In this document: positions 36,975 through 45,289 of the stretch, piece after piece
Layout: the number at the start of each line of letters is the position of its first letter
Numbering within the stretch: the first letter of the stretch is position 1
Assembly: GCF_001667015.1 (NCBI RefSeq)
Contig: NZ_LZIS01000186.1
Span: 1-60,359 of the forward strand
Direction: 5' to 3'
Length of the DNA: 60,359 bases
From: Mycobacterium sp. E3198
Lineage (GTDB): Bacteria; Actinomycetota; Actinomycetes; Mycobacteriales; Mycobacteriaceae
The notes under the pieces: generated by a model
Seen by the model: only the letters and a program-made list of their open reading frames with translations
What the model was told of the DNA's origin: nothing
Databases searched by the model: none
Made by a program: the position numbers and the translations under genes

Positions 36975-37043
36975 CCCATCCGTCCCTTCCTCCGGTGCTA
37001 GCCGTTTGTGCCTTGTCTACCCGTTCGTTGTAACCTGTCTGGC

Positions 37044-37129
37044 GGCAGGTTGCCCGAGCGGCCAATGGGAGCGGACTGTAAATCCGTCGGCTTACGCCTA
37101 CACAGGTTCGAATCCTGTACCTGCCACCA
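37044..37129 (+). tRNA. tRNA-Tyr (anticodon GTA)
   Basis: A class II tRNA with a long variable arm. Acceptor arms GGCAGGT (37044-37050) and ACCTGCC (37119-37125) pair, and the anticodon GTA (37078-37080) lies in GGACTGTAAATCC. The T-arm holds GGTTCGAATCC. Discriminator A 37126 and an encoded CCA at 37127-37129. Confidence 0.96.
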
Positions 37130-37254
37130 AGGATCAGTCCCCCATTTTGACGTTCCGCGCCGTGAAATGGGTCACCATCGCCGCAAATCGGGCAGCTCTG
37201 GCGCCGCGCCGGCGTTCTGGCTGGCAACGATCCCTACTCCCTCGGGGGGCAGAC

Positions 37255-37548
37255 ATGCGGCACATTACTAGCGGCGCGCGCCGCGACACCCACGACGCGG
37301 AGGCCGTCGCCTTCTGGATCTTCGGCGGCATCATCATGGTGATCGCCTTCGGTGAGGCCCTGGCGGTGCTGGCCGCCACGGTTGCGGTGCTGGCCGCGGT
37401 TTCCTGGATCTACCGCAAGGTCGAACGCCGCTTCGAGCGAAACGACGAGGCGGCACCGGTGAGCGCGCTGCGCCCGGAATTGACCGTTCACGGCGGCGCG
37501 ACGTGGGCTTCGGCGCACCCGGGGTGGCACGGCCCGCGCGCCGCATAA
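37255..37548 (+). CDS. Small membrane protein of unknown function
   Basis: A 97-residue protein whose middle is a single hydrophobic stretch of about 35 residues (FWIFGGIIMVIAFGEALAVL ... AAVSWIYRK), one long or two short helices, followed by a basic then polar tail. ATG 37255 is preceded by GGGGGGC, a weak ribosome site. I do not recognise a family. It lies between tRNA-Tyr and a DUF732 gene. Confidence 0.65.
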   Translation: MRHITSGARRDTHDAEAVAFWIFGGIIMVIAFGEALAVLAATVAVLAAVSWIYRKVERRFERNDEAAPVSALRPELTVHGGATWASAHPGWHGPRAA

Positions 37549-37677
37549 CGGCTTCGACCGCAATTCCAAAGCAGCCGAAAACTTCAACTGTTCAGCTTTC
37601 CATAAGCCGCTTTTTCCTGGCATTCTCTATTCTTCTGGGTTCATCGTGAACGCCACGAAGAAAGGAAGCGCATCAGA

Positions 37678-38025
37678 ATGCCCTCACCTCGTTGGCTGGC
37701 CATGCTGACCATCCCCGTCATGGCCGGCGCCGCCCTGGTTTCCAGCGCCGCGATCGCTTCCGCCGATCCCACCGATGACGCCTACCTCGCCCAACTGCGC
37801 GCCGCCGGCCTCACCTGGCCGCCCGACCACGAGGAGGCCCTCACCGCGACGGGCCGCCTCGTCTGCGACGACATCATGTGGGGCTGGACGTACGACCAGA
37901 TCGCCCAGAACATCCACGCCACCCTGGACCCGAGAAAGATTTCGGTCGGAGACGTCGGAAACATGGTGCGCATCTCGCATTCGACCTATTGCCCCACCTT
38001 GCAGTGCTGGTCGACTCACTGCTGA
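37678..38025 (+). CDS. Secreted DUF732 protein
   Basis: A 115-residue exported protein: signal peptide MPSPRWLAMLTIPVMAG..., cleaved after ASA|DPTDD. The mature part DDAYLAQLRAAGLTW ... DIMWGWTYDQIAQNI has the DUF732 pattern, and the last residues CPTLQCWSTHC add three Cys to the internal one. AAGGAAG precedes the ATG. It overlaps the convergent FAD-oxidoreductase gene by 10 bases. It is distinct from the other DUF732 gene at 26.1 kb. Function unknown. Confidence 0.85.
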   Translation: MPSPRWLAMLTIPVMAGAALVSSAAIASADPTDDAYLAQLRAAGLTWPPDHEEALTATGRLVCDDIMWGWTYDQIAQNIHATLDPRKISVGDVGNMVRISHSTYCPTLQCWSTHC

Positions 38026-41000
38026 GCGGTCCCTTCACCGGCCTGCCTGAGCCGTGCCGCGGGCGTTTGTGCGCCGGGAGTGGAAAAAAGCGATTTGGGC
38101 GCGACTTGTGGTGCCGCGGTGAGGTCGACGCGTTCCATTGCGCTGCGAAATGGTGAAGCAACGAAATGCTGGCCGGGTTTCTGCGGACCTGCGGTGTTGA
38201 AGCTCGTGCGTGGGGCGTCGAACTGGTACTCGAAGTCGTTACCGGGCGGTCTCAGCACCAGCGGCCGCTCCGGTCGATGACCGACGGGCCCGGCCGCTTC
38301 GAAGGGGCTGTCCGGGTCAAATAGGGCGGCTGGGTCGAACCCGCTGCCAGAGATTTGGCTCGTGAAATAGCTGTCGGGCGCTAATTCCCGTGGCGGAAAA
38401 TTCGGATCCGAGCTCTGACGGACCGCGCCGCGCAGGGCGGTACCGCTCCCGGCGTCGTTGGTGGGCGGCGTGGGCGCATTCGGCGGGCCCGCGGGATGGG
38501 CCGTCCCGCCTGAGGCGGCGGGTTTTTGATTGCCCGACGCGTTCGTCGGCTGCGCACCCGGCCATGGCATCGGCGAAGCCTGAGGCGATCCCGGACTTGC
38601 TCCCGCCAGCTGCTCGAGGTGCTGGCGCCATGCCTGCAGATAGCCGAACAGTTGCTGCGCGTAGTCAGTCGGCGCGGGGGGCGTCGATGGCATCGGAGCG
38701 GTGGGTGCCGGCGGGGTGGGCGGCATGAACGGCGCCCCCGGCGGCATGAACGGCGCCGTGGGCGGCGTGAACGGGGCGGCCGGGAAGGGCACTCCGCCCG
38801 TCATTGTCATCCACTGCTCCAGTAGCTGTCGCCACGTCTGCAGGTACGCGAGTAGCTGTTGGTTGTAATCGGTTGTAGGCATGAACATTTCCTGACCTCC
38901 AGCGGGTGGCGGGATAACGGGTGTGGGGGCTGTGACGTCCAAGGGATGCGGCAGCGACTGCTCGCAGTATTTCGAGTCCAGCGTGCGGAGCACTCGGGTG
39001 TCGGCCGGCTCGCGGTTTTCGATGTCGAACACGTAGCAGTAGTCACCGGCCGGTGTAGGCAATCGAATCGGGCTCGACAGGCCTTGATCGAGGAAGCCAA
39101 AGGGAAACTTCCAAGCGAGCGTGGTCTTGTCCCGGCGATCGCTACCACCCGATGCCACCCAGATGTAGTGGTCGAGAATGGCGTTGACGGCGTGGCGTCC
39201 CGACTCGCACGCGGCCTCCATTGACGTCATCCGGGTGAACGTCTTGTTCCACGTCCCCGCGAAGACCACCGAATTGTTGTGCACCTGATAGCCGCCGTGG
39301 CGTGCTTGCCAGACATTGCGAAGCTCGAGGTCTTCGAGCCAACGGTCCTCGGGCGGGGCGCTACTCCAGGACGATCCATGGGGGTTCCATGGGTCGCTAC
39401 CGGGCCGATTGTTCCAGTCCCCGATGATGGGAACGAGGTACGGCGTCTCGTTTTGAATCACGCGACCCTGGCCCTGACCGGGTCCGGCGGCCATTTTGAG
39501 GCCGCGATCCAGCGCGTACCACGCGGGCCACGGCATCGCCTCCGCCGCAAGGGATTCGTCGTTGCTCGTGAGAGCGGCGACGAACTGGCGCCACACTTCC
39601 GCGGCGATCTCATCGGGGGTGCAGTCCCGGGCCGCCTTGCCCAGGTGCCGTGAGGGGGTATTGAAATCCCCGACGTCGACGGAGAGCACCGCGACGTGGC
39701 CGTCGCGGTCCAGAATCGGTTGCTTCTCCCAGAAGCCATGCTGATTGATCGACGACAGCGCCCAGTCCGTGCCGGCGTAGAGCATGTGTCCCCGGAGGAG
39801 CTGGAATTCCGTGTCGAAGTAGTACTGGATGCCGCACAGCGTTTGGAACCGATCCCAGGGCACGCGTCCGAGCTCATCCATGTTGTAGGGATTCCGTCGC
39901 TGCCTTGTGCGGGTCGAGAGGGGTTGCAGCGGACCGTCGGATGGGGGAGCGGACGTAGTGAATCCGTCGAGCCTCGCCACGGTGCCGCCGGTGCCCGCCG
40001 CGCGCAGCGGGGCGGTGATGTATTCGGCTGCGGGGGCGTCGACGGCGACGACGGTGTAATCCGGAGTCACCCGCGTGCCGTCGGCGAACGTGATCTGCAC
40101 GCGGGGTCGGAGATGGGGCGGTTGGCTCGGGTCGAAGGCGAAAGAATCGAGGCGACTCGCCGCACCGCGCACGAAACGGACACCAAGCGCGACGAGGTGG
40201 TGGTACCAGTTGTCGAACCACGCCTCGGTGGTGGGACCGTTGAGCACCCCGTCGGCCTTGTCGTCGTTGCGGTCCATGTTCAGGTACAGCTGAAGATAAG
40301 TGGTGATGTTGGTCCGTGCGTCCCCCCAACGCGAGTCGAAAGCGGCTAGGACCCGCGGCATTTGGCGCAACAGCGCGTCGAAATTCGCGGTATAGGAGAA
40401 CTGCCGGGTCCCGCTCGCGCTGTCATACCCGACGAAGAAGTCGTAGGCGGACAGGTTCTGCAGTTCCCTGGCTCGTCGCAAGGGGCTGGTGGCCAGATAG
40501 CGGAGCACCCGGCTCTGGAAGGTAGCGAGATCCCCGGGGGTGAAGCCCAACCCGGCGAGCTGGCCGACGATGCCGAGAAGCTCGGCAGGACTGCGGGGGC
40601 GTTCGCGGGGAAAGACGAGGGAGGGCTTGCCGGCAACCGTCATGCCCTGGGTGATCACCCGCCGGACGTTGTCGTAAACGGTGCGGGAAGTCGGTGTCCA
40701 GCCGGCCGTCCCGTCGCGCTGGTAGACCGGGATGCGCTGGAACATGTCCCAGGTGTGCAAGTAGTACGCGGGGAAGAAGCGAAAGCCGTGTTCACCCGCC
40801 ACCGCTCGGCCGGGAGGACGGGGTTGGCCTCGCCGGCCCGGGAAGGGACGCAGCTCGGCTTGGCTTCCGCCTTGTGGGCCGACCGTCGAGTACTGAGACG
40901 CGGCGAGGCCGCCAAGCTTGACGGGCGGGTACGTTCCGGCCGGCTGGGCTCCCAGCCCGTGCCGTTCGTCGGGTCGGCCCTCGTACACCGTGACGACGAA

Positions 41001-41111
41001 GCCGCGTTCCGCGAGCTCGTGCGCCGCTGTGAGGCCCGCAATGCCGGCGCCGAGGACCGCCACGGTAGGACGTCGTTCGCACGACGCCGGCGTTCCGATC
41101 TGCTCGCTCAT
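38016..41111 (-). CDS. Large FAD-dependent oxidoreductase (desaturase-like) with long Pro-rich tail and duplicated amphipathic helix
   Basis: A 1031-residue protein and the last gene of a seven-gene coupled operon. The N-terminal TVAVLGAGIAGLTAAHELAE (about 16-35) is an amine oxidase/phytoene-desaturase-type FAD fold. After a Gly/Pro/Gln insert, GEHGFRFFPAYYLHTWDM follows, as in HpnE/carotenoid desaturases. The core ends near residue 690 (SMEAACESGRHAVNAIL). The last about 290 residues are Pro/Ala-rich and disordered. They hold two copies of DYxQQLxxYLQxWRQxLEQ (748-770 and 816-838), three PF(T/M)PP repeats between them, and paired motifs SFNTAGPQ and SLFSTPGAQ near the end. It probably oxidises an isoprenoid or steroid; the tail may dock it to a shell or partner (inference). 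Confidence 0.8.
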   Translation of the reverse strand: MSEQIGTPASCERRPTVAVLGAGIAGLTAAHELAERGFVVTVYEGRPDERHGLGAQPAGTYPPVKLGGLAASQYSTVGPQGGSQAELRPFPGRRGQPRPPGRAVAGEHGFRFFPAYYLHTWDMFQRIPVYQRDGTAGWTPTSRTVYDNVRRVITQGMTVAGKPSLVFPRERPRSPAELLGIVGQLAGLGFTPGDLATFQSRVLRYLATSPLRRARELQNLSAYDFFVGYDSASGTRQFSYTANFDALLRQMPRVLAAFDSRWGDARTNITTYLQLYLNMDRNDDKADGVLNGPTTEAWFDNWYHHLVALGVRFVRGAASRLDSFAFDPSQPPHLRPRVQITFADGTRVTPDYTVVAVDAPAAEYITAPLRAAGTGGTVARLDGFTTSAPPSDGPLQPLSTRTRQRRNPYNMDELGRVPWDRFQTLCGIQYYFDTEFQLLRGHMLYAGTDWALSSINQHGFWEKQPILDRDGHVAVLSVDVGDFNTPSRHLGKAARDCTPDEIAAEVWRQFVAALTSNDESLAAEAMPWPAWYALDRGLKMAAGPGQGQGRVIQNETPYLVPIIGDWNNRPGSDPWNPHGSSWSSAPPEDRWLEDLELRNVWQARHGGYQVHNNSVVFAGTWNKTFTRMTSMEAACESGRHAVNAILDHYIWVASGGSDRRDKTTLAWKFPFGFLDQGLSSPIRLPTPAGDYCYVFDIENREPADTRVLRTLDSKYCEQSLPHPLDVTAPTPVIPPPAGGQEMFMPTTDYNQQLLAYLQTWRQLLEQWMTMTGGVPFPAAPFTPPTAPFMPPGAPFMPPTPPAPTAPMPSTPPAPTDYAQQLFGYLQAWRQHLEQLAGASPGSPQASPMPWPGAQPTNASGNQKPAASGGTAHPAGPPNAPTPPTNDAGSGTALRGAVRQSSDPNFPPRELAPDSYFTSQISGSGFDPAALFDPDSPFEAAGPVGHRPERPLVLRPPGNDFEYQFDAPRTSFNTAGPQKPGQHFVASPFRSAMERVDLTAAPQVAPKSLFSTPGAQTPAARLRQAGEGTAQQ
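38598..38870 (-). repeat. Duplicated amphipathic-helix segment within the FAD-oxidoreductase tail
   Basis: Two copies encode DYNQQLLAYLQTWRQLLEQ (38802-38870) and DYAQQLFGYLQAWRQHLEQ (38598-38666). They are separated by a Pro-rich linker with PFTPP/PFMPP repeats. Hydrophobic residues at i, i+3/4 and i+7 give an amphipathic helix or short coiled coil, suited to binding a partner. Confidence 0.8.
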
Positions 41112-41509
41112 GCGCCCGCCCTGAGTTCGGAGAGCAGACCGGGTTGCGTGGGTGCCCGGACCGCGGCGTGCACATACGCGCGCAGTGAGTCGTAGGCCCG
41201 CTGGACATCGTCGAGCGAACCGTGCACCCGAACCGTGTCCGCCACGACAGCCTCGCCGAGCCCCGTCCTGGCATCCAGCAGATCGAGGATGGTGACTCGC
41301 GAAGTGACGATCCGGACATGGGGCAGCGGCGCCGCGCCGTCGGACACCTGAAGTCGCTCACCACCGCGCAGCGAAAACACCTCGCCGTCGACATCGATTT
41401 CGACGAGCATCGGGCCGATCTCCGCGGCCAGCAATCGGTAACTTTCGGGCACCTCGTCCTCCAGGTGCTCGACCGAACGCCGCAACAGCGACGACACCCG
41501 TTCAGCCAT
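41108..41509 (-). CDS. SCP2-like lipid-binding domain protein
   Basis: A 133-residue protein with an SCP2/sterol-carrier-like pattern: FSLRGGERLQVSDGAAP, IVTSRVTILDLLDARTGLGE, and TVRVHGSLDDVQRAYDSLRAYV at the end. Such folds hold a lipid or isoprenoid in a hydrophobic tunnel. ATG 41509 overlaps the previous gene by 8 bases (ATGGCTGA), and its stop overlaps the next start as ATGA. It is probably a carrier for the product of the operon (inference). Confidence 0.65.
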   Translation of the reverse strand: MAERVSSLLRRSVEHLEDEVPESYRLLAAEIGPMLVEIDVDGEVFSLRGGERLQVSDGAAPLPHVRIVTSRVTILDLLDARTGLGEAVVADTVRVHGSLDDVQRAYDSLRAYVHAAVRAPTQPGLLSELRAGA

Positions 41510-42524
41510 GGAGGAACTCGAATACACCGGTACCGACGAAGTCGAAGTGCTCGCCATCGATCGTGCCGCTCGCCCGGACAGCACCGTCTGTTTCGCAGAG
41601 CACAGTCGATCCGCCGAGGCGCACCTCGCTCGGTTGCGCCAGACGGGCATAAGAACGCGAGCGGAACTCGGCGTGCACCGTGTCGCCTGCGCGCGCCGCT
41701 GTGATCTCGATCCGCTCGGGGACACCCGGCACTTCGCCGTCCAGCAGCAGCCGCATCGGGGGCGGCAACGTGCAGTCGGCCGCCCGGCCGAGCACGCCAT
41801 GCGTGCGCGCCTGCACGGCCGCGTGCCGGAAAATTGCGGCGGGCTCGTCGTGGCGCCACACGTAAAGCGATCGGGATAGGGAGCCCAGCCGCCTGCGGTC
41901 GGTGATCTGCACGGATACCATCGACCACGGATCCCCGGGCTCGGTCGGCAATATGGTGCCCCACGTCCAACCGAAGTCGTCGCCCCACTTGAACCGGCCC
42001 CAGTTGTGGTCGTGATAGGCCAGGTCGTTTTCCATCCGGTGTTCTCGGGCGCCGATACGCAGCCATCCGTCCGCGCGCAGCCTCGGTACGAAGAGCCAGC
42101 TGACGCGGCCTTCACCCGCCGGTTCGTTGCGAACAACGAACGGCTGGCTCGCCGAGGCGAAGTGCAATTCGCCTCGAATGCCCTTGTCGGGCAGGTCGAT
42201 TGCTACGCGATAGCCGTCGGGCAGGATGGTCATCCGGTTGCCACCGATGGCCAATTCACCCAGATCGGCCGAGACGCTCACAGCGCGCCCATCGAACCGC
42301 TCGACCACGCCGGCCCAATTCTCGTCGTGAGCGATCACGATGAGGCGCGGCACAAGCCGTACCTCGTCTCCGCCGAACGCCTCGTTGTTGAGGCTGAAGT
42401 TGATCAAGATTCGCACGCCACGCCCGTGCACCACGAAGTGGTGCCATTCCTTGAAACCGGCGGATCGCGCAGCGGCCAGCACCGGGGCGCGGAGGAAGTC
42501 GCTGCGCGCGAGGAGCGCGCTCAT
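41502..42524 (-). CDS. CrtC/AttH-like lipocalin-fold protein (carotenoid hydratase-like)
   Basis: A 340-residue protein with the AttH/CrtC (hydroxyneurosporene synthase) pattern: HHFVVHGRGVRILINFSLNN near the start, the family motif LAYHDHNWGRFKWGDDFGWTW in the middle (HDHNWG), and beta-rich repeats to the end. CrtC-type proteins add water to carotenoid double bonds; AttH-like relatives handle lipids or isoprenoids. ATG 42524 overlaps the preceding stop (ATGA). It lies in an operon with a polyprenyl synthase and a desaturase-like enzyme, which supports isoprenoid chemistry. The exact reaction is unknown. Confidence 0.72.
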   Translation of the reverse strand: MSALLARSDFLRAPVLAAARSAGFKEWHHFVVHGRGVRILINFSLNNEAFGGDEVRLVPRLIVIAHDENWAGVVERFDGRAVSVSADLGELAIGGNRMTILPDGYRVAIDLPDKGIRGELHFASASQPFVVRNEPAGEGRVSWLFVPRLRADGWLRIGAREHRMENDLAYHDHNWGRFKWGDDFGWTWGTILPTEPGDPWSMVSVQITDRRRLGSLSRSLYVWRHDEPAAIFRHAAVQARTHGVLGRAADCTLPPPMRLLLDGEVPGVPERIEITAARAGDTVHAEFRSRSYARLAQPSEVRLGGSTVLCETDGAVRASGTIDGEHFDFVGTGVFEFLHG

Positions 42525-42802
42525 CGGAGCCACCGCGTCGTCGGCGCCGCGCATGGCGGCGATCCGGAGGTCTGATTCTGTTGTGTTACAGCTAAATTGG
42601 CGAGTCGCTCGATCGCCGCACCCATGCTCGCGAATCCGAGCAGGACGTGCACGAAGTCGTCCGGGTCGTGGGGGCCGCCGGCGCGGCGGTCGCCGTCGGC
42701 GGCCAGGGTGTGCACCACCTGGGACAGCCCGGCGAGACCGACCAGGTACCCGATGAAGTCGCTCTTGTCGGCCAGCGCTTCGCGAGGGTCCGTGAGCGTC
42801 AT
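42521..42802 (-). CDS. Small helical protein of unknown function
   Basis: A 93-residue protein: a long hydrophobic-patterned helix (DFIGYLVGLAGLSQVVHTLA), a charged loop (DGDRRAGGPHDPDDF), and a second helix (VHVLLGFASMGAAIERLANL), then a polar Gly/Ser/Pro tail with one Cys. No family recognised. Both its start and stop use ATGA overlaps, so it is an integral member of the operon. Confidence 0.7.
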   Translation of the reverse strand: MTLTDPREALADKSDFIGYLVGLAGLSQVVHTLAADGDRRAGGPHDPDDFVHVLLGFASMGAAIERLANLAVTQQNQTSGSPPCAAPTTRWLR

Positions 42803-43257
42803 ACGAACCCCTCGGGCCGCAGGCGGGCCAGCGTGGAATCGTCGAGGCCACCCCCGATGACGGCATCGACCAGCAGATCCGCCCACGCGTCGGGTCCGGC
42901 GTTGGGCGCGGCGGGACCGCCGAGAACGTTGAGACTCACCATCTCCCAGACGCGTCGCAGGTTCTCCACGGCTTCGGAGGCGACCAATCCGTCGCGCAGC
43001 CGCGCCCCACGGGGGGTGGTTGCGTAACGGCGCCCCTCGGCCAGGAGCAGGTCGTGCAGCGCGCGGGCGGCTGCGGGGTTGCCCAGGACGGCGCGGCGCG
43101 CGCCGATCAGTAGGCCGAAGATGGTCCGCTCCGTTTCGCCGGCATCGTCCGGAGGTGCCGGATGCAGCGGCGGGCTCTCTCGCTCGATGAGGTCGAGGGT
43201 GAGCTCGCGGAGTCGCTCGAGCTCCGTCAGCATGCCCAGCAAGGCTTCCGGCTTCAT
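42799..43257 (-). CDS. Helical protein of unknown function in the isoprenoid operon
   Basis: A 152-residue protein that is almost all alpha-helical by pattern (EALLGMLTELERLRELTLDL; AAARALHDLLLAEGRRYATT; VENLRRVWEMVSLNVLG). No signal peptide or membrane span. I recognise no family. ATG 43257 overlaps the polyprenyl synthase stop (ATGA) and its stop overlaps the next gene's start. It may be a small structural or scaffold protein of the complex (speculative). Confidence 0.7.
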   Translation of the reverse strand: MKPEALLGMLTELERLRELTLDLIERESPPLHPAPPDDAGETERTIFGLLIGARRAVLGNPAAARALHDLLLAEGRRYATTPRGARLRDGLVASEAVENLRRVWEMVSLNVLGGPAAPNAGPDAWADLLVDAVIGGGLDDSTLARLRPEGFV

Positions 43258-44459
43258 CGGGTCCGCCCGTGCACATAGTCGACGAGGTCGGCCAGCACGT
43301 CGCGGTGGCGGCTGCGCGGCAACCAGTCGAGCCCGGCAAGCACGATGGCGGCCTCCTGCGCCTGCTGCGCGGCGACCTCCCGCGCGTGTTTCAACGAGCC
43401 GACGCGGTGCATCAATTCGTAGAGCCAGCGGATGTCGTTGAGGCTCTTAGCCTCCGAGGGATGGTGGCCCCGTAACCGGGCCTCGATCTCGGCCCTGCCG
43501 GGCTCGGACAACTGACCGTGGGCGGTCAGCCGGTCCAGCAGCTCGGTCAGCCCCAACTCGCCGTCGGAGCTCGGGCGGCGCTTGGACAAAATCTGGACGG
43601 CGCGCAGTTGGTCGGTCGGTTCGGCAGACCGCAAGGTGTGCAACAGCATCAGGGTCCGTTTGCCCTCCCAGAGGTCGCCGCCTATCTCCTTGCCGTACTC
43701 CTCGGGGTCCGCGCGTAAGTTCAGCAGGTCGTCGGTGATCTGGAAGGCGGCTCCGAGGTGCCGGCCGAGGGACTCGAGTGGCGCCAATGACTCGGCTCCG
43801 GCGCCGGCGGCGATCGCGCCGGCCTGCAGCGGGGTGATGAACGAGTACCAGCTTGTCTTGAGCTCCACCATCTTGAGGTAGTCGTCGTCGGCGAGCCGCC
43901 AGGTGTTGGATCGGACCCACTCGAGCTCGAGCGCCTGGCCGTCGACGGTCAGCCGGGTCATCTTGGCCACCGCGCGCAGGATGCGCAGCGCGGGCCCGAG
44001 CCCGACACGCTCGACGTTGTCGAGCAGCGGCTGCAGCGAGAGCGACAGCATGGCGTCGCCGACATTGACGGCGATCGGCACGCCGTGGTCGATATGCAGC
44101 GTGGGTTTGCCTCGGCGCCACCACGATTCGTCCTCGATGTCGTCGTGGATGAGAAACGCGTTGTGGTAGAGCTCGAGCGTCGCGGCGGTCGGCAGTATCG
44201 CCTCGAGATACCCGCCGAGGCCTAGGCAGATGGCGATGCTCAGCGCCGGCCGCAGCGCCTTCCCGCCGCGCATTGGGTAGTCGAGGATCAGGTCGTAGAG
44301 GCCGTTCGACCCGCGCGCATCGGCGCCGTACAGCCGGTCTATCTCGCCGTCACAGGCGTCCTTGCACAGGGCGAGATAGTCGTCGAGGGAATTGCAGGCC
44401 GTCGGGTTCGCACCGCCGTCAAGTGGTTTAGGGATGGAGAGCGACGAGGCCTGTGGCAT
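43254..44459 (-). CDS. Polyprenyl (geranylgeranyl-type) diphosphate synthase
   Basis: A 401-residue trans-isoprenyl diphosphate synthase. The first aspartate motif is LIHDDIEDESWWRRGKPTLH (near 110-130), and the second is FQITDDLLNLRAD, with Asn in place of the last Asp. Aromatic/bulky residues before the first motif (LYHNAF) suggest a short to medium product such as C20. The first about 25 residues are a disordered Ser/Pro-rich leader. It starts at ATG 44459, inside the 3' end of the shell-like gene (32-base overlap). It is distinct from grcC1 and probably supplies the isoprenoid for this operon. Confidence 0.87.
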   Translation of the reverse strand: MPQASSLSIPKPLDGGANPTACNSLDDYLALCKDACDGEIDRLYGADARGSNGLYDLILDYPMRGGKALRPALSIAICLGLGGYLEAILPTAATLELYHNAFLIHDDIEDESWWRRGKPTLHIDHGVPIAVNVGDAMLSLSLQPLLDNVERVGLGPALRILRAVAKMTRLTVDGQALELEWVRSNTWRLADDDYLKMVELKTSWYSFITPLQAGAIAAGAGAESLAPLESLGRHLGAAFQITDDLLNLRADPEEYGKEIGGDLWEGKRTLMLLHTLRSAEPTDQLRAVQILSKRRPSSDGELGLTELLDRLTAHGQLSEPGRAEIEARLRGHHPSEAKSLNDIRWLYELMHRVGSLKHAREVAAQQAQEAAIVLAGLDWLPRSRHRDVLADLVDYVHGRTR

Positions 44460-45195
44460 CGGTGATCCTCGTTGCGTAACGGATCCGCACGGTGAGCTGG
44501 ATTGTGCCGGCGCTGGTTTCGCCATCGACTTCCAGGCTGGGCAGGAGGCTGACGGCGAGGTCCACCGGCTCCTCGCCGGGCGACGCTTCCGGCGCCGCGC
44601 CATGGGGGATCCGGCGCCGGCGGCCGATGAAGACCATCCGGGTCACATTGGTAGGAGGGCTGACGACTCGTTGGGCTCGGTGCAGGCAGTTCACGTTCGC
44701 CGCTGTCAGCAACTGCGGAAGAATGGAGGTCCCGCTGGACAGTTGGCTGAGCTTTTGGAGCCCTTCCGTGTTGGTGACCAGGCAGGACGGCGCCCGGTAC
44801 CCAGCATCCTCGACGTCCGCACGGGCTTCGATGAGCCCGTCTAGGAGCGTCGCTGCAGCAAGCCCTATCTTGCGCTTCGGTGCGCCCTTGTAGAGGTGCG
44901 GGATGACGTCGTTGTCGACATCCTGGGCGAGGTCCTTGGTTGCCGTGATGACTCCGGTGAGCAGCGCATCGGGGGTCGGCGCTATCGCCTCCGCGACCGT
45001 CAGCTCGAACGGTTCTGACTGAGATACCACGGGTATGAGGTTCGGGGTGGCCAGGATGCCGTTGGGAACGTTGATCTGACCGGGGTCGCCGGTGTCCCAA
45101 TGCGGGATGGCCTGCCAGGCAATGCTGCACTGTCCGAAAGTCTCACGGACCGCCTGATTGGCAAGGGCCAAATGCTCAGCGCTGAAGTACACCAT
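44428..45195 (-). CDS. Possible HK97-fold (encapsulin-like) shell protein
   Basis: A 255-residue protein and the first gene of the operon. AGGAGGG 8 bases before ATG 45195 is a strong ribosome site. The order of elements resembles HK97-fold capsid/encapsulin proteins. An early extended segment (VPNGILATPNLIPVVSQSEP) comes before a long spine-like helix (DALLTGVITATKDLAQDVDN). Then come a second helix (IGLAAATLLDGLIEARADVE), P-domain-like GYRAPSCLVTNTEGLQKLSQ and a late A-domain-like block. The end, TVRIRYATRITDATGLVAL, resembles the closing beta strands. No signal peptide or enzyme motif is seen. Known Family 2 encapsulins occur next to polyprenyl synthases, as here. The fold is an inference, not proven. 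Confidence 0.45.
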   Translation of the reverse strand: MVYFSAEHLALANQAVRETFGQCSIAWQAIPHWDTGDPGQINVPNGILATPNLIPVVSQSEPFELTVAEAIAPTPDALLTGVITATKDLAQDVDNDVIPHLYKGAPKRKIGLAAATLLDGLIEARADVEDAGYRAPSCLVTNTEGLQKLSQLSSGTSILPQLLTAANVNCLHRAQRVVSPPTNVTRMVFIGRRRRIPHGAAPEASPGEEPVDLAVSLLPSLEVDGETSAGTIQLTVRIRYATRITDATGLVALHP

Positions 45196-45289
45196 GGGTG
45201 CGACCCTCCTGACCGTCGAGCAAATCATGGCAGACAAGATCGGTGATCGAAAAGCATTTTTATTCAGTTTTTTTAAGTCGGGTAGTGCA

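Noticed and set aside
38016..45195. Classical encapsulin cargo (DyP peroxidase or ferritin-like protein) near the shell-like gene
   Set aside because: None of the neighbouring proteins shows these families, so a standard Family 1 system is not supported.
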